Below, one piece after another: positions 18,760 through 27,756 of a stretch of 64,000 bases of DNA. Numbering within the stretch: position 1 is the first letter of the stretch; each line of letters begins with the position of its first letter. The stretch lies in contig JAGLME010000015.1 in the NCBI GenBank assembly GCA_023140195.1, forward strand, positions 124,001 through 188,000. The letters are read 5' to 3'. Source of the DNA: Thermoplasmata archaeon. Lineage in GTDB: Archaea > Thermoplasmatota > Thermoplasmata > RBG-16-68-12 > SOIM01. The notes beneath the pieces are model-generated. The model was not told the origin of the DNA, made no database searches, and saw nothing but the letters and a program-made list of their open reading frames with translations. The position numbers and the translations under genes were made by a program.

Positions 18760-19257
18760 TTGCATGGAGATGTTGATACCCGCAGGGCGATCAATGACGA
18801 CATCGAGGATCTTACCAAGGTCTATGCGAAGAGTTACGGCTCTATTGAGCAAGCCGGGAAGCATGTCAGGGATTTTATTGAAAATCACGGTGGAAGGCTG
18901 GCAGTGGTGGACGGCAGATTGGTTGGAGTGCTTTTCTGGATGCAGAGGGAAACCGCTAGTCATGGACAGGCAGAAATCGTGGACCTGTGGGTGGAAGAAT
19001 CAGAGAGACGGAGAGGGATCGGACAGACGCTTCTTAAGGAGTCCATCAGAGAGATTGAGGACCACTACTTATCTCAAGGACAGACTCTGAAGGTAATGCT
19101 TCTATTCACAACTGAAGGCAACTCACCTGCCAGGATGCTCTACGAAAAGATGGGTTTTCAAGTTGCTGCAAATCTAGGAGATCTTACTGGTCTTGGTGAC
19201 AAAGACATCCTCTACACCTATAGCCCTGCTCAAAGGTCCGAGAATGAAAAAAGCTGA
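18760..19257 (+). CDS. GNAT-family N-acetyltransferase
   Basis: The protein has about 165 residues with one GNAT fold: an N-terminal TRRAINDDIEDLTKVY, the acetyl-CoA loop ESERRRGIGQTLLKESI (Q/RxxGxG/A) and the late strand NSPARMLYEKMGF. It would acetylate an amine or protein N-terminus; the target is unknown. The start is uncertain. TTG 18760 follows GGGGAAAGGAC and places the fold at the N-terminus; an in-frame TTG at 18709 adds 17 residues that do not look like protein. It lies between the oxidoreductase operon and a convergent methyltransferase gene. Confidence 0.8.
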   Translation: MHGDVDTRRAINDDIEDLTKVYAKSYGSIEQAGKHVRDFIENHGGRLAVVDGRLVGVLFWMQRETASHGQAEIVDLWVEESERRRGIGQTLLKESIREIEDHYLSQGQTLKVMLLFTTEGNSPARMLYEKMGFQVAANLGDLTGLGDKDILYTYSPAQRSENEKS

Positions 19258-19262
19258 ATGAC

Positions 19263-20114
19263 TCATTTCTTCCGCCCGACGAACAGAATATGTTCTCCCA
19301 TTCCAACGATTGAAGGCTCAGTGCAGGTGTTCAACACAATCTGAAACCACTTCTCCCATTTCTCCTTGTCTTCATAGAGCGCGTTAGTGGCCTCTTCCAG
19401 ATGCGCTGACAGACCTTCGCAAGATGCCAGCTGGAGAGCCTCGACTCCACACTCATTGAAGAGTTCTGGAATCTCCTCAGGGAGGAAGAAATATGCGTCC
19501 GGGAAAGCCGTGCTCCTCTTGTAGTCGCGTCCGTCTTCCTTTATGATCTCATGGCCGTGATGTACACCATCTGTGAAGAGGTCCTTGTGCCCTGGTTCTG
19601 TCAACTCTCCAGGAAGATCTCTTAGGATTACCCTGAATGCGCTGTATCTCCCAATCACAGATACGAAGATCGGTGAATCTCTTTTCAGGACCCTCACCAG
19701 TTCCTTGGCTGCCCTTTTCCTGTCTTCTTCCTCAATCAAGTGGGACAATGTGCCCAGGCAAAGAACCGAGTCAAATGACTCATCGTTGTATTCCGACAGG
19801 TCGGTGACGCTACCTTCGGCTATCCCAGTGACCCGGCTCCTGACTTCCTCCTCACATTCCCCAAGTTTCCGCTTTGCTATATCCAGCTGTATCGGAGAGA
19901 TATCGAGAAGTACAACTTCATATCCCATTTTGGCAAGTTCAATTGAGTACCTACCAGGTCCTCCACCTGCGTCCAACACCCTCCCCTCTTTCGGCAGGTG
20001 CCCCTTCAAGAAATGCATGGTGATTTCATATTCCAGCATATGGTATGGATCCTTGGCGAGACGATGCCACTCCTTCTCTCCTATCGAATCGTAATACTCC
20101 TTTGGTTCCCTCAC
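19263..20114 (-). CDS. Class I SAM-dependent methyltransferase
   Basis: The 283-residue protein has a Rossmann methyltransferase core: motif I LDAGGGPGRYSIELA (about 45), the acidic end of strand 2 VVLLDISP, and VLCLGTLSHL. An N-terminal segment DSIGEKEWHRL precedes the fold. The substrate is unknown; small-molecule methylation is as likely as a macromolecule. The GTG start at 20114 is supported by the TATA box at 20138-20145, which predicts transcription start at about 20115 (leaderless). Confidence 0.85.
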   Translation of the reverse strand: MREPKEYYDSIGEKEWHRLAKDPYHMLEYEITMHFLKGHLPKEGRVLDAGGGPGRYSIELAKMGYEVVLLDISPIQLDIAKRKLGECEEEVRSRVTGIAEGSVTDLSEYNDESFDSVLCLGTLSHLIEEEDRKRAAKELVRVLKRDSPIFVSVIGRYSAFRVILRDLPGELTEPGHKDLFTDGVHHGHEIIKEDGRDYKRSTAFPDAYFFLPEEIPELFNECGVEALQLASCEGLSAHLEEATNALYEDKEKWEKWFQIVLNTCTEPSIVGMGEHILFVGRKK

Positions 20115-20219
20115 GTTCCGTCATAACTACTGAGTCATAAATAAAGAGCATGGTTGAGGTCTGTCAATCTCTATCTTCCACGAGAAAAAGGGCGTTCTTG
20201 ACATTGGAGAAGATGAGGC

Positions 20220-20513
20220 CTAGATCTCGGACACAGCAGCCGCCATCTTCATGTACTCCTTCCACTTCTCATCGTTGCCCTGCATCTTGTGGAGTTTGGC
20301 CAGAAGCCTCATTCCTCCGGGGTACTCCGGATTCACGGCCAACAACCCTTCTACCATATCTATCGCCAGCTCGATATCACCCGTCCTTGCCATGACGGCA
20401 GCTAGCGTGAACATGGCATCCAGATCGAAAGGATTCCTGTCCAGCCTATCTCTGCACATCTTCTCGATCGCCCTGATCTGAGATTGTGTGCCAGAGGTTA
20501 TTGGTTCTAGCAA
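20220..20513 (-). CDS. Small TPR-like protein
   Basis: The 97-residue all-helical protein has two to three tetratricopeptide-like units: DRNPFDLDAMFTLAAVMARTG, then a second with AIDMVEGLLAVNPEYPGG and a third starting MRLLAKLHKMQGN. TPR units mediate protein contacts; the partner is not evident. The TTG at 20513 is the only start giving the full helix set, without a clear ribosome site. It stands alone between the methyltransferase and thiolase genes. Confidence 0.65.
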   Translation of the reverse strand: MLEPITSGTQSQIRAIEKMCRDRLDRNPFDLDAMFTLAAVMARTGDIELAIDMVEGLLAVNPEYPGGMRLLAKLHKMQGNDEKWKEYMKMAAAVSEI

Positions 20514-20761
20514 CTCGGTTACCCGTGACTATCACAGGGCGATAGGGGTAATTCACTTGCTCTCAAAAAATCACTTTTGATAAGAATATGTTAAGATGGG
20601 AACTCGGAATTCAACACATTTTGAACGTTTCTTCTGCCAGCCACATTAAGTGGCCCTCGATTCCTCTCCGTGGTCCGAGTCACCTCACTGGTCAGGCAAA
20701 AGGCCCCATAAGAGCAATTATATATTCAACTGGTAATGACTGGAATCAAGGGGGTATCGAG
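20514..20761. other. Non-coding gap with thiolase promoter
   Basis: No convincing reading frame is seen in this gap. A small inverted repeat GCCAC-ATTAA-GTGGC lies at 20640-20654. The thiolase promoter is AATTATATATTC (about 20716-20727), followed by AAGGGGG (20748-20754) ahead of the GTG at 20762. Confidence 0.5.
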
Positions 20762-21928
20762 GTGAGAAAGGTCGCCATTGTCGGCGGAGGATTGACCAAG
20801 TTTGGAGTTCGAAAGGCAACTTACAAGGAGCTTGCCCAGGAAGCTGGGAAGGCAGTTTTTGAGGATGTTCCGAATCTTGACAAGAAGGACGTGGACAGCC
20901 TCTTCTTGGGATCGGCAGCATCAGACAGGATGGCGTTTCAGTCATATCCTGCCCCGTTGGTTGCCGAGCAGGTCGGGGTCCAGCCAAATAAGGTCATCAT
21001 GAGGACCGAGCTTGCATGCGCCTCAGGTCAGGCTGCAATGAGGGCCGCCTACGGTTCGATCGCATCTGGACTGTCCGATATCGCTTTGGTCATGGGCGTG
21101 GAGAAGATGAACACCCCCAACATGGCCGAGACCCAGACCACCATGGCCGCTGTCATGGACAGGGAATGGGACGGAGTGAACGGCATGTCCGCACCGCCTT
21201 TCTTCGCTTTGGTGATGATGCGCCACATGCACGAGTACGGGACCACCAGGGAGCAATTGGGCATGGTCTCGGTCAAGAATCACGATTACTCGGCATCCAA
21301 CCCGTTCGCACAGTTCCAGAAGAAGTTCACCCTCGAGGATGTCATCAATTCGGTCGAGATATCCAAACCCATCAGGTTGTTGGACTGTTCGGGCATCACC
21401 GATGGTGCTGGAGGAATAGTCATGACCTCGGAGGATCGAGCAAAGGAGTTCACCGACACCCCGGTCTACATTGAAGGACTTGCGCAATGTAACATGGGCA
21501 GTCTTGTTTCGAATCTTCCCAGTCTCACGACCTGGAAACCCATGAAGAAGGCGTTCAGAGCCGCCTTGATGATGGCGGGCAAGGACATCTACGACATGGC
21601 GTTCGCTGAGGTCCACGATTGCTTCACCATCGCCGAGATCATCGCATACGAGGACGGAGGAATGTGCAAGAAGGGGGAGGGCGGCAAGTTCATTGAGGAA
21701 GGCAATCCGTACGTCGGTGGGAGATTGCCGGTGAACACTCATGGTGGTCTCCTGGGAACGGGCCATCCGCTCGGTGCAACCTCCATAGCCCAAACGGTCG
21801 AGGTCATTGAACAGTTCAGGGGAGAGGTCCCCGAGGAGAGGTACGTCGGCGGAGAATGGGCGTTGACCCATAACCTGAGCGGCAATGCCAACGTTCACAG
21901 CGTCCTGGTCTTCAGGAGGGGTGGTTGA
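20762..21928 (+). CDS. Thiolase-family acetyl-CoA acyltransferase
   Basis: The 388-residue SCP-x/archaeal-type thiolase has ELACASGQAAM with the nucleophilic Cys, NTHGGLLGTGHPLGATS with the catalytic His, and AEVHDCFTIAE. The final GGEWALTHNLSGNANVHSVL replaces the CGGG motif of classical thiolases, as in archaeal homologues that pair with DUF35. It catalyses Claisen condensation or thiolysis of acyl-CoA. Start GTG 20762 has AAGGGGG upstream and a TATA box at about 20716. The stop overlaps the DUF35 start, implying a complex. Confidence 0.9.
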   Translation: MRKVAIVGGGLTKFGVRKATYKELAQEAGKAVFEDVPNLDKKDVDSLFLGSAASDRMAFQSYPAPLVAEQVGVQPNKVIMRTELACASGQAAMRAAYGSIASGLSDIALVMGVEKMNTPNMAETQTTMAAVMDREWDGVNGMSAPPFFALVMMRHMHEYGTTREQLGMVSVKNHDYSASNPFAQFQKKFTLEDVINSVEISKPIRLLDCSGITDGAGGIVMTSEDRAKEFTDTPVYIEGLAQCNMGSLVSNLPSLTTWKPMKKAFRAALMMAGKDIYDMAFAEVHDCFTIAEIIAYEDGGMCKKGEGGKFIEEGNPYVGGRLPVNTHGGLLGTGHPLGATSIAQTVEVIEQFRGEVPEERYVGGEWALTHNLSGNANVHSVLVFRRGG

Positions 21929-22362
21929 TGCCGAAGATCGACCTGCCGTACTTGCTGGACTTCTGCCCTCTACAAACAGAGGACTTCACCCGTATCCACG
22001 AGTTCTTCACCAACTTGAAGGAAGGGAAGTTCACCACCACCAAGTGCAAGAGTTGCGGCGAGATACTCTGGCAGCCCAGGGTCGTGTGTCCACACTGCAA
22101 TTCTGATGAGATGGAATGGATAGACCTGCCCCAGGAAGGCAAGTTGTTCGCGTTCACCGAGGTCATACACGGCGCACCGCTCGGCATGGAAGACGACGCG
22201 CCTTTCAGCATCGGCATCGTCGATCTGGAAGATCCAAAAATGAAAGTGCTGGCAAGGGTGGATGACGCCCATTACGAGGATCTGGAGTTTGGTCAGGAGA
22301 TGAGGTTGAAGATTATCACCCTGGAAGACGGCCGCGTATGGTTCAGGTGGGTGCGCAAGTAG
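21928..22362 (+). CDS. DUF35 OB-fold acyl-CoA-binding partner of thiolase
   Basis: The 144-residue protein has a rubredoxin-like zinc ribbon, [18 protein letters not shown] (about 35-52), followed by an OB fold ([14 protein letters not shown]...FSIGIVDL). This is the DUF35/ChsH2-like architecture known to bridge archaeal thiolase and HMG-CoA synthase and channel acyl-CoA. ATG 21928 overlaps the thiolase stop (TGATG). The genomic pairing supports a thiolase-DUF35 complex; no HMG-CoA synthase is in the window. Confidence 0.9.
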   Translation: MPKIDLPYLLDFCPLQTEDFTRIHEFFTNLKEGKFTTTKCKSCGEILWQPRVVCPHCNSDEMEWIDLPQEGKLFAFTEVIHGAPLGMEDDAPFSIGIVDLEDPKMKVLARVDDAHYEDLEFGQEMRLKIITLEDGRVWFRWVRK

Positions 22363-22426
22363 GCTGTCAGAAACAATTATATCGTCTCCGCTCATTCCCG
22401 ATTCCCTATCTGAAAGAGGGGAGGCT

Positions 22427-23293
22427 ATGAAGTTAGAGGACGTTAAGAAAGTATGTGTTTTGGGTGCCGGCACCATGGGTGCTGGGATTGCCCAAACTTG
22501 CGCGGTCGCGGGCTACGAAGTAACCATGAGGGATATTGAGCAGAGGTTCGTGGATGGAGGATTCGAGAGGATCAAGGGACCTCTCATGAAGAGGGTAGCC
22601 AAGGGCAAGATGTCCCAAGAGGACCTCGACGCCATCCTATCCAAGATTCGAGGGACCGTCGACCTGAGAGAGGCCCTGGACGGATGCCAGTTGGTGATCG
22701 AGGCCGTGATAGAGGACATGGACCTGAAGCAAACGGTCTTCAAGGAAGCCGATGAGGTTTGCCCCGAGGATGTGATCTTTGCGAGCAACACTTCTTCACT
22801 GAGCGTCACCGAGATAGCATCGGCCACATCCAGGCCGGATAAGTTCGTTGGTCTGCATTTCTTCAACCCGGCCCCTGTCATGAAACTGATAGAGGTTATC
22901 CGCGGGTCGGAGACGTCACCTGAGACCCTTCAGTTCGCAAAGGACTTCTGCGGGAAGCTGGGCAAGGAGCCCGTGGAGGTGGCCGAGTCACCCGGTTTCG
23001 TCGTTAATCGTCTCCTGGTTCCAATGATGAACGAGGCCTTCAACCTCTTGATGGAGGGGGCTGCCAGCGCTGAAGATATAGACAAGGCGATGAAGCTGGG
23101 AACCAACATGCCCATGGGACCTCTGGAGCTTGCCGATTACACCGGACTCGAGATCGGACTCTTGGTCATGGAGGTCCTCTACAAAGAGACCGGAGACCCG
23201 AAGTTCAGGCCCTCACCCTTGTTGAGAAAGTACGTGAGAGCTGGCAGATTGGGAAGGAAGACCGGAAAGGGAGTCTACGATTACACGAGGTGA
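22427..23293 (+). CDS. 3-hydroxyacyl-CoA dehydrogenase
   Basis: The 288-residue enzyme has an N-terminal NAD-binding motif [13 protein letters not shown], the catalytic histidine in [16 protein letters not shown], and the C-terminal helical dimerisation domain with [13 protein letters not shown] and [16 protein letters not shown]. It interconverts 3-hydroxyacyl-CoA and 3-oxoacyl-CoA, matching the hydratase downstream and thiolase upstream. It has its own TATA-like aattatatc (about 22373-22381) and GGGGAGG before the ATG. Length is that of single-function 3-hydroxybutyryl-CoA dehydrogenase. Confidence 0.93.
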   Translation: MKLEDVKKVCVLGAGTMGAGIAQTCAVAGYEVTMRDIEQRFVDGGFERIKGPLMKRVAKGKMSQEDLDAILSKIRGTVDLREALDGCQLVIEAVIEDMDLKQTVFKEADEVCPEDVIFASNTSSLSVTEIASATSRPDKFVGLHFFNPAPVMKLIEVIRGSETSPETLQFAKDFCGKLGKEPVEVAESPGFVVNRLLVPMMNEAFNLLMEGAASAEDIDKAMKLGTNMPMGPLELADYTGLEIGLLVMEVLYKETGDPKFRPSPLLRKYVRAGRLGRKTGKGVYDYTR

Positions 23294-23298
23294 GCAGA

Positions 23299-24075
23299 AT
23301 GAGCGTTGTGACACTTGAGAAGGAGAATGGAATAGCGACCATAACGGTGAACAGGCCGGAGTCTTTGAACGCTCTGAACTCTGAGGTCCTGGACGGATTG
23401 AAGAACGCGGCAGAGGACGCCCTGGCGGATGACGGTGTTTTCGTCGTCATAGTCACCGGCGCAGGAGAGAAGGCCTTCGTTGCAGGAGCAGACATCAAGG
23501 AGATGACCGGCAAAACGCCCATGGATATGAGAAAGTTCACCATTAAGGGACATAAGGTCATGGATCTCTTCGCAAAGATGGAGAAGCCCACCATCGCCGC
23601 AATAAATGGCTTCGCTCTGGGCGGAGGTTGCGAACTGGCTATCGCATGCGACATAAGACTGGCTTCGGACAATGCCAAGATCGGTGTGCCGGAGGTCAAC
23701 CTGGGGATATTCCCGGGATTCGGCGGAACTCAGAGATTGACCAGCCTTCTCGGAAAAGGAAGGGCAAGCGAGATGGTCTTCACCGGTGGAATGATCACCG
23801 CGGAGGAGGCTGAGAGGATAGGTCTCGTTAACCATGTGTACCCACAAGCGGAACTAATGAACGAGGCCAGGGCCATGGCCGAAGAGATCTCCACCAAAGG
23901 TCCGCTGGCGGTCCGTCTGGCGAAGTCGTCGATAAACAGGGCTCTTGAAGGCGGTCTGGACGACGGACTGGCCTACGAGAGGGAGCTGGTAAGTCTATCG
24001 TTCTCCACCGAGGACAAGGTGGAAGGCCTGAAGGCGTTCTTGGAAAAACGGCCGCCAAACTTCAAAGGCAAATAG
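23299..24075 (+). CDS. Enoyl-CoA hydratase/isomerase family protein
   Basis: The 258-residue crotonase-fold protein has the oxyanion-hole segments AFVAGADIKEM and NGFALGGGCELAIACDIRLAS, and the catalytic region GVPEVNLGIFPGFGGTQRL with both glutamates of true hydratases. It hydrates enoyl-CoA. ATG 23299 is preceded by GAGGTGAGCAGA; the GTG at 23290 overlapping the upstream stop is an alternative. It is co-transcribed with the dehydrogenase. Confidence 0.93.
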   Translation: MSVVTLEKENGIATITVNRPESLNALNSEVLDGLKNAAEDALADDGVFVVIVTGAGEKAFVAGADIKEMTGKTPMDMRKFTIKGHKVMDLFAKMEKPTIAAINGFALGGGCELAIACDIRLASDNAKIGVPEVNLGIFPGFGGTQRLTSLLGKGRASEMVFTGGMITAEEAERIGLVNHVYPQAELMNEARAMAEEISTKGPLAVRLAKSSINRALEGGLDDGLAYERELVSLSFSTEDKVEGLKAFLEKRPPNFKGK

Positions 24076-24100
24076 AATCCCGCATTCTGGAGGATGTGAA

Positions 24101-25270
24101 ATGTCACCCAGACCCAAGAGAGCAGTCGAGCTAGATGCTCAGACCAGAAGAGCCGCGACAATCGCGATGAAAGAAGTCATCGGAGCCAAACCCGGTGAGA
24201 AAGTCCTCATCGTGACAAATCCCGGCCAGGATGTTCTGAAGATCTCACACGCGATCTACGAAGCAACCCTGGAAACCAAAGCCTCTCCCACCCTTGTCGT
24301 TCAAGAGATCAAGACCCTGTTCGACCTCGCAGAGGATTCCGTCATCAAGGCCATCCAGTCAAACCCGGACGTTGTCATCTCTATCAGCGAGAAGAAGCTC
24401 GGGAAGGACCGCTTCGGACTCAAAACGCAATACTCCGGTGTTGAGAAGGATTACGATCACATATTCACCTACCTCAAGGAAGAGAAGAAGCTGCGATCAT
24501 TCTGGTCGCCAAGTATATCACTGGAGATGTTCAAGCGGACGATACCGATCAACTACCAGGACCTGCGAAGAAGGGCGGCGAAGCTCAAACGAGTGCTGGA
24601 TGCGGCTGATTACGTTCACGCCGAGACCAATGCCGGGATGGACATCAAGATAGGACTTGAAGGGCGCCTGGCGAGGAAGGACGATGGGGATTTCCGCAAG
24701 CCTGGCACGGGAGGGAATCTGCCGGCAGGGGAAGTGTACATCTCACCTGAACTGGGCAACTCCGACGGCACGATAGTGTTCGACGGCAGCATGGCCACTG
24801 GCAACGGGGAGCTCATAATCAAGGACCCCATTCATGTCGAGGTGGAGGGCGGTTTCGTCAAGAAGATCAAGGGAAAGAGAGAGGCCAGGGTGCTCAGGAA
24901 GGCCGTGAAGAAGGGGGAAGAGAGCGCCATGGGCATGCACCTGGAAGGCAAGTTCTCAAAGGTCAAGGCCAAACAATACGCCAGGAACGCTAAGAATCTG
25001 GGTGAGTTGGGAATAGGGCTCAACCCCAAGGCGAAGATCGTCGGGAACATCCTGGAGGACGAGAAGGTCTTCGGCACCTGCCACATCGCTCTGGGATCCA
25101 ACTATGATGAGGACTCAAAAGCCATGATACACCTGGACGGGATAATACACAAACCCACGCTCACTGCGTACAAAGGTGACAAGCCAACCATCCTGATGAA
25201 ATGGGGGCAAGCTGGAAAAACGATTCTTCTGACTAGGAAGTGGCCTCGAACTCTTCCTGGAGGTCTATGA
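24101..25270 (+). CDS. M29-type aminopeptidase family protein
   Basis: The 389-residue protein resembles archaeal leucyl aminopeptidases of family M29. Features are GNLPAGEVYISP, FDGSMATGNG, LGELGIGLNPKAKIVGN, GTCHIALGSNYDED and HLDGIIHKPTL, which hold the metal-binding Glu, His and Asp residues of the family. It would remove N-terminal residues from peptides in the cytoplasm. It follows the hydratase by 25 nt with TGGAGGATGTGAA before the ATG, so it may share its transcript without metabolic link. The last 13 codons lie opposite a small gene on the other strand. Confidence 0.82.
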   Translation: MSPRPKRAVELDAQTRRAATIAMKEVIGAKPGEKVLIVTNPGQDVLKISHAIYEATLETKASPTLVVQEIKTLFDLAEDSVIKAIQSNPDVVISISEKKLGKDRFGLKTQYSGVEKDYDHIFTYLKEEKKLRSFWSPSISLEMFKRTIPINYQDLRRRAAKLKRVLDAADYVHAETNAGMDIKIGLEGRLARKDDGDFRKPGTGGNLPAGEVYISPELGNSDGTIVFDGSMATGNGELIIKDPIHVEVEGGFVKKIKGKREARVLRKAVKKGEESAMGMHLEGKFSKVKAKQYARNAKNLGELGIGLNPKAKIVGNILEDEKVFGTCHIALGSNYDEDSKAMIHLDGIIHKPTLTAYKGDKPTILMKWGQAGKTILLTRKWPRTLPGGL

Positions 25271-25400
25271 TTACCTGTTCGAGAACCTCCTCAAAAGTGT
25301 TGCTTCGGTATTCCCTCAGGCCCCCGAGCTCGCTCTGAACTCTCGCCAGATATGTAGAAGCCTTCTTCAAGAACTCGATGTTGCAAAGGTTTTCTTCCAT
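25233..25400 (-). CDS. Small acidic helical protein, unrecognised
   Basis: The 55-codon frame reads MEENLCNIEFLKKAS...LEQVIIDLQEEFEATS: acidic, rich in Leu/Glu and probably helical. A GAGG lies 8-11 nt before the ATG on the minus strand, and a TATA-like ttatatgcg lies near 25478-25486. It overlaps the 3' end of the M29 gene by 38 nt tail to tail. Codon use resembles neighbours. I do not recognise a family. Confidence 0.5.
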   Translation of the reverse strand: MEENLCNIEFLKKASTYLARVQSELGGLREYRSNTFEEVLEQVIIDLQEEFEATS

Positions 25401-25677
25401 ATTCTTTTCCTCACTTAGGGTCTGGCAGACGGTCGGACCTAGTCTTCATGCCTCTGCATTTTTCCCGAATAAAGGGTCGCATATAAGAAGGTTATGGTTT
25501 CCTGGTTGGAAACGACAAATAGTATGGGTCGCCGAACCCAACACTTTCGCATCACTCCCCCTGAAAGCCAGATGAATACCCATTGAGCCCCGGATCAACA
25601 TGAATGACCAGTAGGAATCTTTATCTATATTGCTCGTATTGAGACGGTTCTGCACATTACCTAAAGGAGCCATAGAT

Positions 25678-25869
25678 GTGGGAAGCATAAGACAGACGTA
25701 CATCAAGCGGGTCGCGATCGAGCTCGTGAAGAGGTTCCCAGAACACTTCACAGACGATTACGAGCACAATAAGCAGAAGGTGCAGGAGCTGACCAACGTC
25801 CAGACCTCCCGTTTGCGAAACAGGATCGCTGGGTACGTCACTCGCTTCCGCAAACACTACGAGGCCTAG
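25678..25869 (+). CDS. rps17e: Small-subunit ribosomal protein eS17
   Basis: The 63-residue protein starts [20 protein letters not shown] and continues [18 protein letters not shown] and [12 protein letters not shown], the archaeal/eukaryotic S17e sequence. It binds the head of the 30S subunit. GTG 25678 is chosen because AAAGGAG precedes it by about 10 nt and the frame then matches the usual N-terminus; an in-frame ATG-less extension to 25630 is not protein-like. A TATA-like ctttatctatat lies at about 25618. The 401-25677 gap before it holds a 6-bp inverted repeat GTTTCC-TGGTT-GGAAAC near 25497 and nothing else I can support. Confidence 0.92.
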   Translation: MGSIRQTYIKRVAIELVKRFPEHFTDDYEHNKQKVQELTNVQTSRLRNRIAGYVTRFRKHYEA

Positions 25870-25936
25870 CTCCTCTCGAGCCTTTTTGGCCGCGGGGGCG
25901 GACCCCGTGGCAAGCGAATCGAATTGGTGGAACCAC

Positions 25937-26944
25937 ATGAATTACGCAGTTGAGACCAAGAACCTATGCAGGGTCTTCAAACGCAAGAGAAGCAGGAAAG
26001 AGCGCAAGCAAGAACCAACGAAGGAGAATCAAAAGGAGGTAGTGGCCCTTGACGATGTTAACATCCAGGTGAAGGAGGGGGAGCTCTTCGGTCTTCTGGG
26101 CCCGAACGGGGCTGGCAAGACCACCTTGATCAAGATTCTCAGCACACTGCTACTCCCCACCAAAGGTGAGGCTTGGGTGGCTGGTCACAATGTTGCGGAG
26201 GACACTTTCAACATACGGATGAAGATCAACAGCGTTTCCGGTGGGGAGAGCTCGGGTTACGGATTGCTGACGGCCAGAGAGAACGTGTGGATGTTTTCCC
26301 AGTTCTACGATGTTCCTTCGAAGGTCGCCAAGCAAAGAGCGGATGATCTCTTCAAGACCTTCGGCCTGTATGAAAAGCGGAACCAGAAGATGAGGACGCT
26401 CTCCACTGGCGAGAGGCAGAAGATGGGGATGGTGCGCGGTTTCATAACCGATCCGGATATCATATTCCTCGATGAGCCCACGCTGGGCCTGGACGTCAAC
26501 GCCAGCAGGGTAATCCGAAGGTTCGTGGCGGACTGGGTGAGGGAGCATGAGAAGAAGACGGTTCTCCTGACGACACACTACATGATGGAGGCGGAGGAGC
26601 TCTGCGACCGTGTCGCAATAATAGACAAGGGCAAGGTCCTCGTGTGCGACACCCCGGAGAACCTGAAGAAGACGGTCAGAAGGTCTTCAACGCTCAGGCT
26701 GGAGATTGATCCGCTCAAGGACTATTCCAAGTTCAGGGACATCCCCGGGATCAGGAACTTCTCCAAGAAGGTGAACCCGGAGACCAACCGGTCCGAGCTT
26801 GTATTCGTCATCGATGATGAGGCGGCTGTGTCAGATATCCTTTCAGTGGTCACAGGAGAAGGGAAGAGGATCCACGAGCTGCGCAAGACCGAGCCCACGC
26901 TCGAGGATGTGTTCGTAAGCCTTGTGGGGAGGGCCTTGGAATGA
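25937..26944 (+). CDS. ABC exporter ATP-binding protein
   Basis: The 335-residue ATPase has Walker A GPNGAGKTTLIK, signature LSTGERQKMGM, Walker B DIIFLDEPTLGLD and switch histidine LLTTHYMMEA. A basic insert (KRKRSRKERKQE...) lies between the first strand and the core, and a C-terminal extension of about 90 residues follows, as in drug/daunorubicin-type exporters. It energises the two membrane proteins encoded next. ATG 25937 is preceded by GGTGG; the longer frame from 25886 adds residues unlike the family start. The stop overlaps the first permease start. Confidence 0.92.
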   Translation: MNYAVETKNLCRVFKRKRSRKERKQEPTKENQKEVVALDDVNIQVKEGELFGLLGPNGAGKTTLIKILSTLLLPTKGEAWVAGHNVAEDTFNIRMKINSVSGGESSGYGLLTARENVWMFSQFYDVPSKVAKQRADDLFKTFGLYEKRNQKMRTLSTGERQKMGMVRGFITDPDIIFLDEPTLGLDVNASRVIRRFVADWVREHEKKTVLLTTHYMMEAEELCDRVAIIDKGKVLVCDTPENLKKTVRRSSTLRLEIDPLKDYSKFRDIPGIRNFSKKVNPETNRSELVFVIDDEAAVSDILSVVTGEGKRIHELRKTEPTLEDVFVSLVGRALE

Positions 26945-27756
26945 ACATTCACCTGAGGCTCAACCTCAGGGCGATACTCGGCAGGGCATATCCCAGAGTG
27001 ATCGGATCCCTTAGAGAACCTAGTTGGATATTCTTCGAGATACTCCTTCCGGTTCTTGCGATTGCTGCATATGTCTTCATCTATCAAGCCCTGGAGGCAC
27101 CACCGGAGTTCGTCGGCTTCGTCATCCTGGGCGGGGCGATGACCGCCTTCTGGCTGAATGTCCTTTGGAGCATGGCGGCCCAGCTGTATTGGGAGAAGGA
27201 GATCGGCAATCTTCAGCTCTACATGATGGCGCCAATGTCCCGTATGTCGCTGCTCGGTGGAATGGCGGTTGGCGGGATCTTCGGGTCCTCGATACACGCA
27301 TCCGCGACCGTGCTTATCGGTGTTCTTCTGTTCAAGGGTCCGGCTCTGGTCTTCCCCCTGATGCTTATCCCGATCTTCCTGGTCACACTCATCGCCCTGT
27401 ACGGAATGGGCATGATGTTCGCATCCCTCTATTTGATGTGGGGGAGGGAGGCCTGGCATATGGCCAGCCTCATGGAGGAGCCCATCTACTTCGTCTCAGG
27501 GTTCTATTTCCCGGTGAAAGCTCTTGGGTTCTGGGTTGCGCTCAGTGCGTCCGTGATACCAATAACACTGGGGCTGGACAGCATGAGACAGCTGTTGTTC
27601 CCCAGCGTTGCGGCCTGGGGGTTGTTCCCGGTCGAGATAGAACTGGGCATACTTGTGGTCCTGGCCATCATCTTCCCCATAATGGCACGGATCGCCCTCG
27701 CGCGCATGGAGAACTTAGCTAGGAGAAGGGGAGGTCTGACCCTGAGATGGCAATGA
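26941..27756 (+). CDS. ABC-2 type permease, first subunit
   Basis: The 271-residue membrane protein has about six hydrophobic spans. An amphipathic N-terminus (RAYPRVIGSLREPSW) precedes the first span. The segments LWSMAAQLYWEKEIGNLQLYM and FYFPVKALGF are characteristic of ABC-2 transporters. ATG 26941 overlaps the ATPase stop and its own 3' end overlaps the second permease by 10 nt, so the three genes form a coupled operon. Cargo is unknown. Confidence 0.88.
   Translation: MNIHLRLNLRAILGRAYPRVIGSLREPSWIFFEILLPVLAIAAYVFIYQALEAPPEFVGFVILGGAMTAFWLNVLWSMAAQLYWEKEIGNLQLYMMAPMSRMSLLGGMAVGGIFGSSIHASATVLIGVLLFKGPALVFPLMLIPIFLVTLIALYGMGMMFASLYLMWGREAWHMASLMEEPIYFVSGFYFPVKALGFWVALSASVIPITLGLDSMRQLLFPSVAAWGLFPVEIELGILVVLAIIFPIMARIALARMENLARRRGGLTLRWQ

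Noticed and set aside
20640-20654. Inverted repeat GCCAC-ATTAA-GTGGC before the thiolase
   Set aside because: Five pairs, far from the TATA box; likely chance.
25524-25586. 20-codon plus-strand frame MGRRTQHF... upstream of eS17
   Set aside because: Very short, no ribosome site, no recognisable similarity; basic composition alone is not enough.
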